A stretch of 64,000 nucleotides of DNA, taken from Hymenobacter jeollabukensis. Lineage in GTDB: Bacteria > Bacteroidota > Bacteroidia > Cytophagales > Hymenobacteraceae. The translations under genes were made by a program, and so were the position numbers. Location: contig NZ_VAJM01000002.1 of assembly GCF_005771675.1 (NCBI RefSeq), positions 62,001 through 126,000 on the forward strand, in the 5' to 3' direction. Under the pieces are notes generated by a model. The model did no database searches. It saw nothing but the letters and a program-made list of their open reading frames with translations, and was not told where the DNA came from. Shown piece by piece: positions 18,597 to 27,525 of this stretch. Each line of letters opens with the position of its first letter. The stretch's first letter is position 1.

Positions 18597-19798
18597 TCGA
18601 CGGCCAGCACCAGGCCCTTCAGGTACTCGCCCTCGGGGTGGAAGAGGCTCACGGGGTGGTCGGCGGGCTGGGTGAGGCGGTGCAGGATGCGTGCCGGGCG
18701 GCCCGCCTCGATGGCGGCGGCCATGATGGCGCCCTCGAACAGCTCCATGCTCACCACCTGCGAGCAGCTGAAGGTGAACAGCAGCCCGCCGGGCGCAATC
18801 TGCTTGATGCCGGCCACGTTCAGGCGCTTGTAGCCCATCAGGGCGTTGTGGCGGGCCGAAAGGTGCTTGGCAAAGGCCGGCGGATCGAGCACGATGAGGT
18901 CGTACTGGTTGTGGCGGTCCTTGAGGAAGGTGAACACGTCCTGGGCGTAAGCCTCGTGCTTGTCCTGCAGGCCGGTCAGCTCGGCGTTGCGGTTGGTCAG
19001 CTCGATGGCTTTCTTGCTGGAGTCGACGGAATGCACCAGTTCGGCCCCAGCCTGCAGGGCGTACACCGAGAAGCCGCCGGTGTAGCAGAACGTGTTCAGC
19101 ACCCGCCGGCCGGGGGCGTAGCGGGCCAGCAGGGCGCGGTTGTCGCGCTGGTCGATGAAGAAGCCGGTTTTCTGGCCCGTTTCCCAGTCCACGGCGAAGC
19201 GGTGGCCGTTTTCCTCCACCACGTGCTCCTGGCCGCTGCTCTGGCCGAACAGGTAGTCGTTCTGGGCACCGGGCGCGGCCTTGGCAGGCACGGTTTCGCT
19301 GCTCTTGTCGTAGATGGCGCGCAGGCCGGGCACCACCTGCTGCAGGGCCGCGGCAATGTGCGGGCGCGCTTGGTACATGCCCGCGCTGTGGGCCTGCACC
19401 ACGGCCACGTCGCCGTACACGTCGATAATCAGGCCGGGCACCCCGTCGCCCTCGGCGTGCACGAGGCGGTACACGTTGGTGGCACCCTGGCCCCCGAGAT
19501 TCGACCCGAGGCCCAGGCTGTGGCGCAGCCGGTAGGCGTTGCCCAGCTTCTGCACCCAGAACTGCTCGTCGATGGGGGCCGCGTCGCCGAAGCTGAGCAT
19601 GCGCACGGCAATGGAGCCGGGCGCGTAGTGGCCCTGGCCCAGCAGCTCGCCGTTGTGGGCGTACACCGCCACCACCTGGCCCTCTACCACTTCGCCCTGC
19701 AGGCGGGCTATGGCGCCCGAAAACACCCAGGGGTGCAGGCGACGCAGGGATTGATCTTTACCAGGCTTGAGGGTGACGGAGGCAGCGGGTTGAGGCAT
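18593..19798 (-). CDS. RlmI-like class I SAM-dependent rRNA methyltransferase
   Basis: 401 residues. An N-terminal PUA-like domain (VTLKPGKDQSLRRLHPWVFSG) is followed by a central EEHVE-type region and a C-terminal Rossmann methyltransferase: NTFCYTGGFSVYALQAG binds SAM, and DLIVLDPPAFAK is the catalytic-loop motif of m5C rRNA enzymes such as RlmI, which methylates 23S rRNA. The start ATG at 19796-19798 precedes the PUA domain; a longer open frame upstream is not needed. A GAACTTTG box at 19827-19834 is a fair -7 candidate. An array of 21-bp repeats begins 71 bp upstream of the start codon. Confidence 0.88.
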   Translation of the reverse strand: MPQPAASVTLKPGKDQSLRRLHPWVFSGAIARLQGEVVEGQVVAVYAHNGELLGQGHYAPGSIAVRMLSFGDAAPIDEQFWVQKLGNAYRLRHSLGLGSNLGGQGATNVYRLVHAEGDGVPGLIIDVYGDVAVVQAHSAGMYQARPHIAAALQQVVPGLRAIYDKSSETVPAKAAPGAQNDYLFGQSSGQEHVVEENGHRFAVDWETGQKTGFFIDQRDNRALLARYAPGRRVLNTFCYTGGFSVYALQAGAELVHSVDSSKKAIELTNRNAELTGLQDKHEAYAQDVFTFLKDRHNQYDLIVLDPPAFAKHLSARHNALMGYKRLNVAGIKQIAPGGLLFTFSCSQVVSMELFEGAIMAAAIEAGRPARILHRLTQPADHPVSLFHPEGEYLKGLVLAVD

Positions 19799-19868
19799 AG
19801 ACGAGGCAAACGCGAACGAAGGACCGCAAAGTTCGCCAACCGCGGCCGGACGAGCACGCCACCCACCG

Positions 19869-20099
19869 GAAATCAAGGGTCGGCCCCTCTATTTCCAGGG
19901 TCTGCCCCCCGATTTCGATCTAAAAAGAGTCGATTTCGACGGTTCGACCCTCGAAATCGAGCAAAAAAGGGCTGATTTCGGGAAGTAGGCCCTCGATTTT
20001 GAGCAAAAAAGAGCCAATTCCGAGGGTCTATCCGTCCAAATCGGAGTAAAAAGGGTCGATTTCGAGGTGCTAGCCTTCGATTTCGGACCGGCCTGGGGC
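19869..20099. repeat. Array of eleven 21-bp units (42-bp higher-order period)
   Basis: Eleven consecutive 21-bp units fill 19869-20099 exactly. Each begins with a variant of GATTTCG, and A-tract units (GAGCAAAAAAGGGCT type) alternate with A-poor units, giving a 42-bp super-period. Copies differ at many positions. Because 21 is a multiple of 3 the array stays open in several frames and mimics a 7-residue protein repeat. It lies between the divergent RlmI-like and HxlR genes. Seen from the methyltransferase gene, each A-tract unit reads CTTTTTTGCTCGA, close to the units of the array at 41130. Confidence 0.88.
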
Positions 20100-20157
20100 G
20101 GTGGCGGGCTATGTCGGTGGCCGCCACTGCTGCGGGCGTTTTGCGTACACTCGCGGC

Positions 20158-20487
20158 ATGGACAATCCCATCGACGCGCTGGTGCACTGCATCAAGGGCA
20201 AGCACAAGGCCGACATCCTCATCTTCCTGAACCCGCAGCCCCGCCGCTTCAGCGAGGTGCGCCGCCACTTGGGTGAGGCCGTCAGTGAGCGGATTCTGAC
20301 CAAGCAGCTGCGCGAGCTGGAAGCCGCCGGCCTGGTGCGGCGCGAGGTATTTCCGGAGGTGCCGCCGCGCGTCGAGTACAGCCTGACCCCGCACGGCTAC
20401 ACGCTCTGCCCGGTGCTCAAGCAGATGTGGCACTGGGGCCGCAGCCACCAGCGCGAAAAAATAGCGACGGCCGTCAGCCGGAATTAA
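20158..20487 (+). CDS. HxlR family winged-helix transcriptional regulator
   Basis: 109 residues, cytoplasmic. The HxlR layout is clear: CIKGKHKADILIFL (helix 1), RRFSEVRRHLGEAVSERILTKQLREL (recognition region) and the wing VPPRVEYSLTPHGYTLCPVL. Family members often sense reactive species or small molecules and control an adjacent gene; the GNAT gene 120 bp downstream on the same strand is the candidate target. The usual N-terminal redox or zinc cysteine is represented by Cys10 (LVHCIKG). ATG 20158 is chosen because it begins the conserved N-terminus. Confidence 0.88.
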   Translation: MDNPIDALVHCIKGKHKADILIFLNPQPRRFSEVRRHLGEAVSERILTKQLRELEAAGLVRREVFPEVPPRVEYSLTPHGYTLCPVLKQMWHWGRSHQREKIATAVSRN

Positions 20488-20609
20488 GGCCCCAGCCGGC
20501 GCCCGCGGCCCAAAACTTACCCCGGTGTAAGTAGCCTGCCGCGGCGGTGCGTTCTTGCGCCGTGCCTGGCGGCGGCCGTCCTTCGCGGCCTCATTTCGTT
20601 TTTCCGCCG

Positions 20610-21086
20610 ATGCATACGCCCGCTGCCCCCACCGTCGAAATCCTGCCCTACGAATCCACTCACCAAGCCGCCTTCCGCGACCTGAACGTGGCGTGGATTA
20701 CGCGCTACTTCGTGCTCGAAGACCTGGACCGCCGTATGCTCGACGACCCCGAGGGCTACATTCTGCGCCCCGGCGGCCACATCTTCATGGCCCGGCACGC
20801 GGGTGCCATAGTTGGTACCTGCGCCCTCATCAAGGAGCACGAGGGCGTGTACGAGCTGGCCAAGATGGCCGTGACGCCCGCCGCGCAGGGTCTGGGCATT
20901 GGCTGGCTGCTGGGGCAGGCCGCCATTGCCAAAGCCCGCGAAATAGGAGCCCGGGAAATCGAACTGCTCTCCAACCGCAAGCTGGCCCCGGCCCTGAGCC
21001 TGTACCGCAAGCTGGGCTTCGAGGAGGCCCCGCTGCCCGCCTCGGAATATCAGCGCGCCGACATCCGCATGGTGCTGCCGCTGTAG
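20610..21086 (+). CDS. GNAT family N-acetyltransferase
   Basis: 158-residue acetyltransferase. The acetyl-CoA binding signature is AVTPAAQGLGIGWLLGQAAI (A motif Q-x-x-G-x-G), preceded by the beta strand YELAKM and followed by ELLSNRKLAPALSLYRKLGF, the typical motif B region. The N-terminal FRDLNVAWITRYFVLEDLDR stretch is the pattern of a GNAT subgroup often next to MarR/HxlR regulators. The substrate cannot be predicted. The start at 20610 removes a proline-rich non-family extension. It probably belongs to the same transcription unit as the HxlR gene upstream. Confidence 0.88.
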   Translation: MHTPAAPTVEILPYESTHQAAFRDLNVAWITRYFVLEDLDRRMLDDPEGYILRPGGHIFMARHAGAIVGTCALIKEHEGVYELAKMAVTPAAQGLGIGWLLGQAAIAKAREIGAREIELLSNRKLAPALSLYRKLGFEEAPLPASEYQRADIRMVLPL

Positions 21087-21090
21087 GCCC

Positions 21091-21543
21091 TTACCGACCC
21101 GCGCCGAAATACCGCCGGTAAATGGGCCGCCGCCAGGCAAACTGCGCCCACACCGCGGGCCGCAGCAGCCCGTCGAGCAGGGGCGAGGCGGTGCGATACT
21201 CCAGGTCTTCCACGATGACGCAGCCACCGCCGGGGCGGGCTTCGAGCAGGTGGCGGTGCCGCCAGAAGCGCAGCGGGCCGGGCAGCTGTTGGCCCTCGTC
21301 CACGAAATAGCGTCCGCCGCCGGGCAGCTCGCCGTGCTCGGTGATGAGCGAGGTCCAGCGCCCGAAGCCGAGCGGGCCCAGGTGCAGCTCAATTTCCACC
21401 ACGTCACCGCGCTGGCAGCCGTCGAAGCGCAGCAGACGCATCTGGGGCAGAGGCGGGGCCAGGTCGAGGAAGAGCTGGCGGGTGAAGCCGGCCCACACCT
21501 CGGCGGGCGACTGGGCAACGGCGGTGCGGAGCAGGAGGTGCAT
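21091..21543 (-). CDS. SRPBCC (START-like) domain protein, 150 aa
   Basis: Small soluble protein with the helix-grip pattern of SRPBCC proteins: MHLLLRTAVAQSPAEVWAGF at the N-terminus, a run of beta strands (DVVEIELHLGPLGFGRWTSLI; RYFVDEGQQLPGPLRFWRHR) and a C-terminal helix ending PIYRRYFGAGR. Such proteins bind hydrophobic ligands; many bacterial ones are annotated as cell-division-inhibitor-like or ligand-binding. The ATG at 21541-21543 starts the conserved domain. Its stop lies 4 bp from the stop of the GNAT gene (convergent), and its start is about 80 bp from the divergent PLP enzyme gene. Confidence 0.8.
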   Translation of the reverse strand: MHLLLRTAVAQSPAEVWAGFTRQLFLDLAPPLPQMRLLRFDGCQRGDVVEIELHLGPLGFGRWTSLITEHGELPGGGRYFVDEGQQLPGPLRFWRHRHLLEARPGGGCVIVEDLEYRTASPLLDGLLRPAVWAQFAWRRPIYRRYFGAGR

Positions 21544-21625
21544 ACAGGGGGCTAACTGCGAATCCGGGGCGGAAGTTGGGTTCGGTGGCGTAAAAGCGCG
21601 TATGTTGAAGCCAATTGCTCTGCCT

Positions 21626-22699
21626 ATGCTCCCCGTCGACCACCTGCCCGGCCGCACCCTGCTGGCACCCGATGGCCGCCAGTACCTGTTCTGCAGCGGT
21701 ACCGGCTACCTCGGCACGGCCCGCAACCCGGCCTTTGCCGCCCTGCTGGCCGAGGGGCTGAGCCGCTACGGCACCAACTACGGTGCCTCGCGCCACGGCC
21801 CGCTGCAGCTGCGCGTCTACGACGATGCCGAAGCCTTCCTGGCCGCCTGGGTGGGCCTGCCGGCGGCCCTCACGGTGTCGTCGGGTTACCTGGCGGGGCA
21901 GATGGCGGTGAAGGCCCTGGCCCGCGCCGGCCGCTTCGAGTACGTCCCCGGTACCCACCCGGCCGCCTGGCTCACCGAGCACCCCGCCCCCGTAGGCACC
22001 ACCCGCTCCTTCGACGACTGGGCCCGGCACCTGCTGCGCCGCCTGCAGCACGAAACGCCCGAGCCCGTCGTCATCGTCACCAATTCCCTGGACCCATTGC
22101 GGGTGCAGCGCTACGACTTTCAGTGGACCCACGCGCTGCCTACCGACCGCCCCGTCACCCTGCTCATCGACGACTCGCACGGCCTGGGCGTCATCGGCCC
22201 CGACGGCGCGGGCATCCGGAGCGAAATCGAGGTGGCGCCGAGCGTGCGGCTGGTTGTCGTCAGCTCCCTGGCCAAGGCCTGCGGCGTGCCCGGCGGCGTG
22301 GTGCTGGCCGATCAACGCTTCATCGAGGAGCTGCGGCGCAGCGCGTTTTTCGGCGCCTCTTCGCCAGTGGTGCCGGCCTACCTGTACGCCTTCGTGCAGG
22401 CCCAGCCGCTGTACCGCGAGGCGCGGGCGCAGCTGATGGCCAACGTGCAGCAGTTTCAGGCCGCCACGACCGGGCTGGGGCTGTTTCAGTCGGCGCCCGG
22501 CTTCCCGGTGTTCTACGCTACGGATGCCGCACTGGCGCCGTTCATGGAGCAGCGCGGCGTGCTGATTTCCAGCCTGAATTATCCCACCCCGAACGACCCG
22601 CCGATTACCCGCGTGGTGCTATCGGCCCTGCATACCCGCGAAGATGTGGCGCGGGTAGCGGAGCTGAGCGCGGAATTCATGGCGCAACGGCAGCCGTAA
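21626..22699 (+). CDS. PLP-dependent alpha-oxoamine synthase-like aminotransferase (KBL/BioF fold)
   Basis: 357 residues, fold type I PLP enzyme. Recognisable features are YLFCSGTGYLGTARNP at the N-terminus, RYGTNYGASRHGP, the cofactor Asp/His pair in LLIDDSHGLGVIGPDG, and the Schiff-base Lys in SSLAKACGVPGG. These match 8-amino-7-oxononanoate synthase and 2-amino-3-ketobutyrate CoA ligase relatives, which condense an amino acid with an acyl-CoA, but it is ~35 residues shorter than those and no biotin gene is nearby. TATGTTGA at 21601-21608 looks like a -7 box, which favours the ATG at 21626 over the one inside that box at 21602. It may be a biotin, sphingolipid or secondary-metabolite enzyme. 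Confidence 0.8.
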   Translation: MLPVDHLPGRTLLAPDGRQYLFCSGTGYLGTARNPAFAALLAEGLSRYGTNYGASRHGPLQLRVYDDAEAFLAAWVGLPAALTVSSGYLAGQMAVKALARAGRFEYVPGTHPAAWLTEHPAPVGTTRSFDDWARHLLRRLQHETPEPVVIVTNSLDPLRVQRYDFQWTHALPTDRPVTLLIDDSHGLGVIGPDGAGIRSEIEVAPSVRLVVVSSLAKACGVPGGVVLADQRFIEELRRSAFFGASSPVVPAYLYAFVQAQPLYREARAQLMANVQQFQAATTGLGLFQSAPGFPVFYATDAALAPFMEQRGVLISSLNYPTPNDPPITRVVLSALHTREDVARVAELSAEFMAQRQP

Positions 22700-22809
22700 C
22701 AGAAAACCGGCCATGCTTGCGCGCTGCGCCGGTCTGCTGTTGCGGCCAGGTTTGCGGGCTTGGTTTCTGCCGACAATCGGTGTCGAAGCCCTTACGAATT
22801 AATGCCCCG

Positions 22810-23022
22810 CTACTGCGGCAAAAACCAGTGGATGTAGCCGCAGTTGGCGCACACGTAGCAGCGCGCCGAGGGGTTGGTCCATTCCAGGTCGAAGAAGGTG
22901 GCCACGGCCGTGTGCAGCTGCACGTCGCGGCCCCAGAACGCCTCGTGGCGACACACCTGGCACTGCAGGCGCTGCCCGTTAATGGCCACGTTGGTGGGTT
23001 CGGATTTGCTGAATAAGCCCAT
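22810..23022 (-). CDS. Small zinc-ribbon protein, 70 aa
   Basis: Contains two CxxC knuckles, CQVC near residue 21 and CANC near residue 58, the spacing of a zinc ribbon. An aromatic-rich middle and the C-terminal GYIHWFLPQ complete the sequence. Probably a nucleic-acid or protein interaction module; no function is assigned. It follows the SNF2 helicase gene on the same strand after 49 bp, so the two may be co-transcribed. Confidence 0.75.
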   Translation of the reverse strand: MGLFSKSEPTNVAINGQRLQCQVCRHEAFWGRDVQLHTAVATFFDLEWTNPSARCYVCANCGYIHWFLPQ

Positions 23023-23071
23023 AGGGAAAAGAGTAGTTGATAGGCCTGCTAGTTACGACGCCGGCCGCATT

Positions 23072-26002
23072 CTACCCCAACAGCTCCTCAATATCCTCCT
23101 TGGTCAGGGTCTTGATAATGGCCTCGTCGGTGGTTATCAAATCCGACACCAGCTGAATCTTGCGGTTCTGCAGGGCCAGAATCTTCTCCTCCACCGTGCC
23201 CTTAGTGATGAACTTGTAGGTAAACACCGTGCGCTCCTGCCCGATGCGGTGGGCGCGGTCCACGGCCTGGGCTTCCACGGCCGGGTTCCACCACGGGTCG
23301 AGGATGAACACGTAGTCGGCCGCCGTCAGGTTCAGGCCCACGCCGCCGGCTTTCAGGCTGATCAGGAACACGCGCAGGTCCTCCGTTTCCTGGAAGCGGG
23401 CCACCTCCTTCTGCCGGTCGCGGGTGTTGCCGTCGAGGTAAGCGTACTCGATCTGCTTTTCGTCGAGGGCGTGCCGCACGATTTCCAGATGCTTCACGAA
23501 CTGACTAAAAACCAGCACCTTGTGCCCCTCCGACACCACGTTGCGAATCATGCGCACCACTTCGCGCAGCTTGCCCGACTCGTGCTCATACTCCGCGTCG
23601 GCCATGCGGGGGTGGTTGGCAATCTGGCGCAGCTTGGTCAGGCCCTGCAGCAGCATAAACTGGGTGCTGGCCGTGCCGTGCTCCTCAATGCTCTGCAGAA
23701 TCTTGTTGCGGTAGTAGCTCTTGGTTTCCTCGTAGCAGCTCTGCTGCTCCTCGGTCATGCGGCAGTAGCTCAGGTTCTCAATCTTCTCCGGCAGCTCGGT
23801 GGCCACCTGGGCCTTGTGCCGGCGCAGGATGAAGGGCTTGATGAGCGCGTGCAGGCGCTTGGTCTTCACCTCGTCCTTCTCCTTCTCGATGGGCTTGAGA
23901 AACTCCTTGCGGAAGAAGGCCTGGGAGCCCAGCAGCCCGGGGTTGATAAACGACATCTGCGACCAGAGGTCCATGGTGCTGTTTTCCACCGGCGTGCCCG
24001 TCAGGATCAGGCGGTGGCGCGAGTGCAGATGCCGCACCGCCTGCGAGGTCGTCGACGAGGGGTTCTTGATGGCCTGCGACTCGTCCAGAATCACGTAATC
24101 GAACTTGTAGGCGCGCAGCAGCTCCGCGTCGAGTCGCACGATGCCGTACGAGGTCAGGATCAGGTCGTAGTCGGCAAACTGCTCCACGTTCTTGTCGCGG
24201 TAGGTGCCGGTATAGGTCAGGATGCGCAGGTTCGGGGTGAACTTCTGCGCCTCGCTCAGCCAGTTGTACACCAGCGAGGTGGGCATCACCAGCAAGGACG
24301 CCGCGCCGCCGGCCGCGCCGCTTTCCACCCGCTGCATCAGCATGGCCAGCGTCTGAATGGTTTTGCCCAGGCCCATGTCGTCGGCCAGGCAGCCGCCGAA
24401 GTGGTAGTCCTGCACGAAATGCAGCCAGTTGTAGCCGGCCTGCTGGTAGGGCCGCAGCGTGCCGCGGAAACCCGCCGGCAGTGGTTTGTCCTCCACCACC
24501 TCGAAGCCGCGCAGCCGCTCCAGCTTTCTGGACATGGTCACCGTGGCCAGGTTGCCGTTTTCCAGATCCGACACCAGCGCGACGTGGTGCTTCTTGAGCG
24601 TGAGCGAGTGGTGGTGCTCCTCCGAAAAGGCGAACAGCTCCAAGTACTGCGTAAACCACTCCTCCGGGATGATGGCAATCTGCCCGTTGGGGAGCTTAAA
24701 CTCGTGGCGCTTCTGCAGAATGTAGGGCCGCAGCTTCACGAAGGGAATTTCAAACTCCCCGAAGCGCACCGTGCCGTGAATGTCAAACCAGTCGTTGTTT
24801 TCGGTGATGCCGACGTTGACGGTGACCGTGCCGATAAAGTAGTCCTTGCCCGACGAGGAGCCCTGCTGCACCGTGAAGCCCAGCCGGGCCAGCTCCTCGG
24901 CGTGCGAGTGCAGCCACTTGAAGGCGGTGGCTTTTTCGAGCACGGCGCGGCCGTTGCGCACTTCCAGCGCCCGGTCCTGTAGCTCCCGGATGAACACCTG
25001 CTCGTTTTCCAGGTCCCGAATCAGGCGGTGGAACACGTAGGAATCCGAGGTCTTTTCCAGCTGCACGCTCACGCGTTTGTCGTGGTTGCGCACGATGTGG
25101 TTGCCGTACTGGAAAGCCACGTCGAAATGAATCTGCTCCCCGCTGGCGTCGGTGATGGTGCTGCGGCGGTTGTCCTCCGGGGCCTCGTAGCCGATACCGG
25201 CGGGCACGTCGGAGAAAATGAGGTGGGGCTTGGCCTGGTAGCGCTCCGAGCGGATGTCGAAGCCGCGGGCGTGCACGTCGAACGACTCCACCAGCGGGGC
25301 CACGAAGCGCTGGTAGTAGCTGTCCTCCACCTGCCGCGGAATGATGATAAACTTCTTCGTCAGAAAGGGGCTTAGCTTTTTGCCGTCCACCTCGTTGCGG
25401 AAGTTGTGGAGCACCCCGTCGAGCAGCATCCAGGCGGGCTGGCAGCACACCATCACCGCGTCGCGCTGCTGAAAATCGAGGCGCTGCCCGCGGTACTGAA
25501 TGGTGGGGAAGTAATGGGTATTCTCGGGGTTGCGACGGAAGTGGAAGAGCACCGAGGCCGGCTCGGGTGCCACCTGAATTTCCTTCCAGGTCGGTTCGCC
25601 GTCCTTGCCCATGATAAACACCAGCTTGCCCTGCAGCCGCTCCAGAATCTGGCCCATGCGATTCTGCACGTACTGGCTGATGCGCTCCTGCAGCGCTTTA
25701 TCGCCCTTCTCCTGGTCGTACTGCTTGAGGAAGAAATCGGCCGGGGTCGTTTTCTTGGCCCAGAATTCCTTTATAACCGCGTCCTGCTGAATCTGGTCGG
25801 TCAGGGCAATCAGCTCGAAGTCGCGCGCGTCGAGGCCGTCGGCGAATTCCGCCGCGTTCATGGCCGACACATTCTGGTGCTGCAGCGTCAGCTGGCCCTT
25901 AGGGCTGAGCTGAACGACGTAAGACTCAAACAGGTAGCCCAGATACTCGTGCGCGAGCAGCGAGTAAACTATTTGAAAAGGCTGTGCGGTAGAAACCTTC
26001 AT
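23072..26002 (-). CDS. SNF2/Rad54 family DEAD/DEAH-box helicase-like ATPase
   Basis: 976-residue DNA translocase. The N-terminal ~500 residues form the SNF2-associated region seen in bacterial RapA/HepA-like proteins. ATPase motifs: Walker A LADDMGLGKTIQT (Lys ~547), DESQ Walker B (ILDESQAIKN, ~640), LILTGTPVEN (motif III), then the second RecA lobe with VFLISLKAGGVGLNLTAADY and the arginine-finger motif QAVDRAHRIGQ (~916). It should use ATP to remodel protein-DNA or RNA polymerase complexes. The start ATG at 26000-26002 is followed by a plausible N-terminus. An AT-rich leader lies upstream. Confidence 0.93.
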   Translation of the reverse strand: MKVSTAQPFQIVYSLLAHEYLGYLFESYVVQLSPKGQLTLQHQNVSAMNAAEFADGLDARDFELIALTDQIQQDAVIKEFWAKKTTPADFFLKQYDQEKGDKALQERISQYVQNRMGQILERLQGKLVFIMGKDGEPTWKEIQVAPEPASVLFHFRRNPENTHYFPTIQYRGQRLDFQQRDAVMVCCQPAWMLLDGVLHNFRNEVDGKKLSPFLTKKFIIIPRQVEDSYYQRFVAPLVESFDVHARGFDIRSERYQAKPHLIFSDVPAGIGYEAPEDNRRSTITDASGEQIHFDVAFQYGNHIVRNHDKRVSVQLEKTSDSYVFHRLIRDLENEQVFIRELQDRALEVRNGRAVLEKATAFKWLHSHAEELARLGFTVQQGSSSGKDYFIGTVTVNVGITENNDWFDIHGTVRFGEFEIPFVKLRPYILQKRHEFKLPNGQIAIIPEEWFTQYLELFAFSEEHHHSLTLKKHHVALVSDLENGNLATVTMSRKLERLRGFEVVEDKPLPAGFRGTLRPYQQAGYNWLHFVQDYHFGGCLADDMGLGKTIQTLAMLMQRVESGAAGGAASLLVMPTSLVYNWLSEAQKFTPNLRILTYTGTYRDKNVEQFADYDLILTSYGIVRLDAELLRAYKFDYVILDESQAIKNPSSTTSQAVRHLHSRHRLILTGTPVENSTMDLWSQMSFINPGLLGSQAFFRKEFLKPIEKEKDEVKTKRLHALIKPFILRRHKAQVATELPEKIENLSYCRMTEEQQSCYEETKSYYRNKILQSIEEHGTASTQFMLLQGLTKLRQIANHPRMADAEYEHESGKLREVVRMIRNVVSEGHKVLVFSQFVKHLEIVRHALDEKQIEYAYLDGNTRDRQKEVARFQETEDLRVFLISLKAGGVGLNLTAADYVFILDPWWNPAVEAQAVDRAHRIGQERTVFTYKFITKGTVEEKILALQNRKIQLVSDLITTDEAIIKTLTKEDIEELLG

Positions 26003-26211
26003 GGCAGCAGCAACAAAGCAACGTCGAATGTAGGAACAAATGCTAAAATCCTGACTTTTTCGGAAAAAGTAAAATAAATTCTAACAATAATTATATTAAT
26101 CTCATAAGCAATTGATTATCACCGGGTAAAAGACAGGTCACCCCGGCCACTTACCTGAAAAAAGCCCCAAAGGTTGCGTTTTGGCCGCCCGAAATTGCCT
26201 GGGCGCCCGGC

Positions 26212-27444
26212 CTAAAGATTCTCGCGCAGGTCGATTTGCGGCGCGTTCAGCGCGGGCCGGATGGATACGGCAATGGTAATGAACACGATGGCCACGCCCA
26301 CCCATAGCACGTCGGAGGCCTGCATTTTCACCGGGTAGGAATCGACCACGCTGGTGGCCATGCCCATCGACACCAGCCCGAAGCGCTGCTGCAGCCAGCA
26401 GATGCTCACGCCCAGTGAGAGGCCCACCACCGCGCCCACCTGGGCCACGATGGCGCCTTCCATCAGGAACACGCGCCGGATGATGTTGGGCGTGGCGCCC
26501 ATGGCCATGAGCACGGCCACGTCCTTGCGCTTGTCGATGACCAGCATCGAGAGCGAGAAGAAGATGTTGAGCGAGGCAATGAGCAGGATGAAGGCGAAGG
26601 TGATGAACACGAACATCTTCTCCACCTTGATGGCCTTGAGCAGTGACACGTGCTGCTCGTCGGAGTCGAGCACGGCGTAGCCGGAGCCGAGCACCTGCTT
26701 CAGCTCGGCTTTCACGTCTTCCAAGGCCCGTTTCGGGCCCACTTTCACTTCCAGGGCGGTGCGGCGGTTGCCGTAGCGCAGCAGGCGCTGGGCAAAGTCC
26801 AGCGGCACGAAGATGTAGCTGTCGTCGACGTGCTGCTCGATGGCGAAGACGCCGCCGGCGAGGATGGGCTCTTGGTTGAAGGCCGTTTCGGGGTTGAAGC
26901 TCAGCGTCTTTTTGCCCGGCGTGTTGCGCGGGTAGAGCAGCTGCAGGGGCGCAAAGCGGTTTTCGAGCGCAATGCTCAGCTCGTGCTGCACGCCGGCCCC
27001 GATCAGGGCAAAGTCCTCGCCGTTGCGGCGCAGCTGGTGGGTGCCGTCGACGATGGCTGAGTCGATTTCGCTTTGTTTGTAGTAATTCTCCGAAACGCCC
27101 TTCACCTTCACCACCATCTGCCGCTCGTGGTAGCGCAGCAGGGCGTTGTCCTCGATGACCTCGGTGACGAGCTGCACGCCGGGCACGGTGCGCAGGCGGT
27201 TCACGAGGAAGGCGTCGACCGGGAAGCTTTTGCCCTGCACGGCGGTGATTTTCAGGTCGGGGTCCGATTTGCCGTAGAGCGAGCGGACGAGGTCTTCGAG
27301 GCCGTTGAACACCGACAGCACGATGATCAGCGCCATAGTACCCACGGCCACCCCGATCATCGAGATGTTGGAGATGATGCTGATGATGTTGCGCTTTTTC
27401 TTCGAGCGGAAGTAGCGCCAGGCTATCAGGAAAGGGACGTTCAT
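26212..27444 (-). CDS. ABC transporter permease, LolC/LolE (FtsX) family
   Basis: 410 residues. Begins MNVPFLIAWRYFRSKKKRNIISIIS, the classic LolC/E N-terminus, with TM1 (~20-45), a ~200-residue periplasmic MacB_PCD domain, and three C-terminal TM segments (MFVFITFAFILLIASLNIFFSLSM; EGAIVAQVGAVVGLSLGVSI; VLWVGVAIVFITIAVSI) of the FtsX domain. In the Lol pathway such permeases extract lipoproteins from the inner membrane for transfer to the outer membrane; the ATPase partner is not in this window. The ATG at 27442-27444 removes a short upstream extension. Confidence 0.9.
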   Translation of the reverse strand: MNVPFLIAWRYFRSKKKRNIISIISNISMIGVAVGTMALIIVLSVFNGLEDLVRSLYGKSDPDLKITAVQGKSFPVDAFLVNRLRTVPGVQLVTEVIEDNALLRYHERQMVVKVKGVSENYYKQSEIDSAIVDGTHQLRRNGEDFALIGAGVQHELSIALENRFAPLQLLYPRNTPGKKTLSFNPETAFNQEPILAGGVFAIEQHVDDSYIFVPLDFAQRLLRYGNRRTALEVKVGPKRALEDVKAELKQVLGSGYAVLDSDEQHVSLLKAIKVEKMFVFITFAFILLIASLNIFFSLSMLVIDKRKDVAVLMAMGATPNIIRRVFLMEGAIVAQVGAVVGLSLGVSICWLQQRFGLVSMGMATSVVDSYPVKMQASDVLWVGVAIVFITIAVSIRPALNAPQIDLRENL

Positions 27445-27525
27445 GCGGCAGAGGCAGGCCCGCAACGCGGGCAGCGGATTACAAGTATCCGGCCGGTAGC
27501 TTACGAGGAACTACCGGCCGGGTTC

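Noticed and set aside
19869-20099. CRISPR array
   Set aside because: No spacers: the 21-bp units are contiguous and diverged throughout, and no cas gene is near. Same for 41130-41402.
19873-20448. Minus-strand frame with 14-residue Arg/Phe-rich repeats
   Set aside because: Overlaps hxlR antisense; openness comes from the 42-bp super-period.
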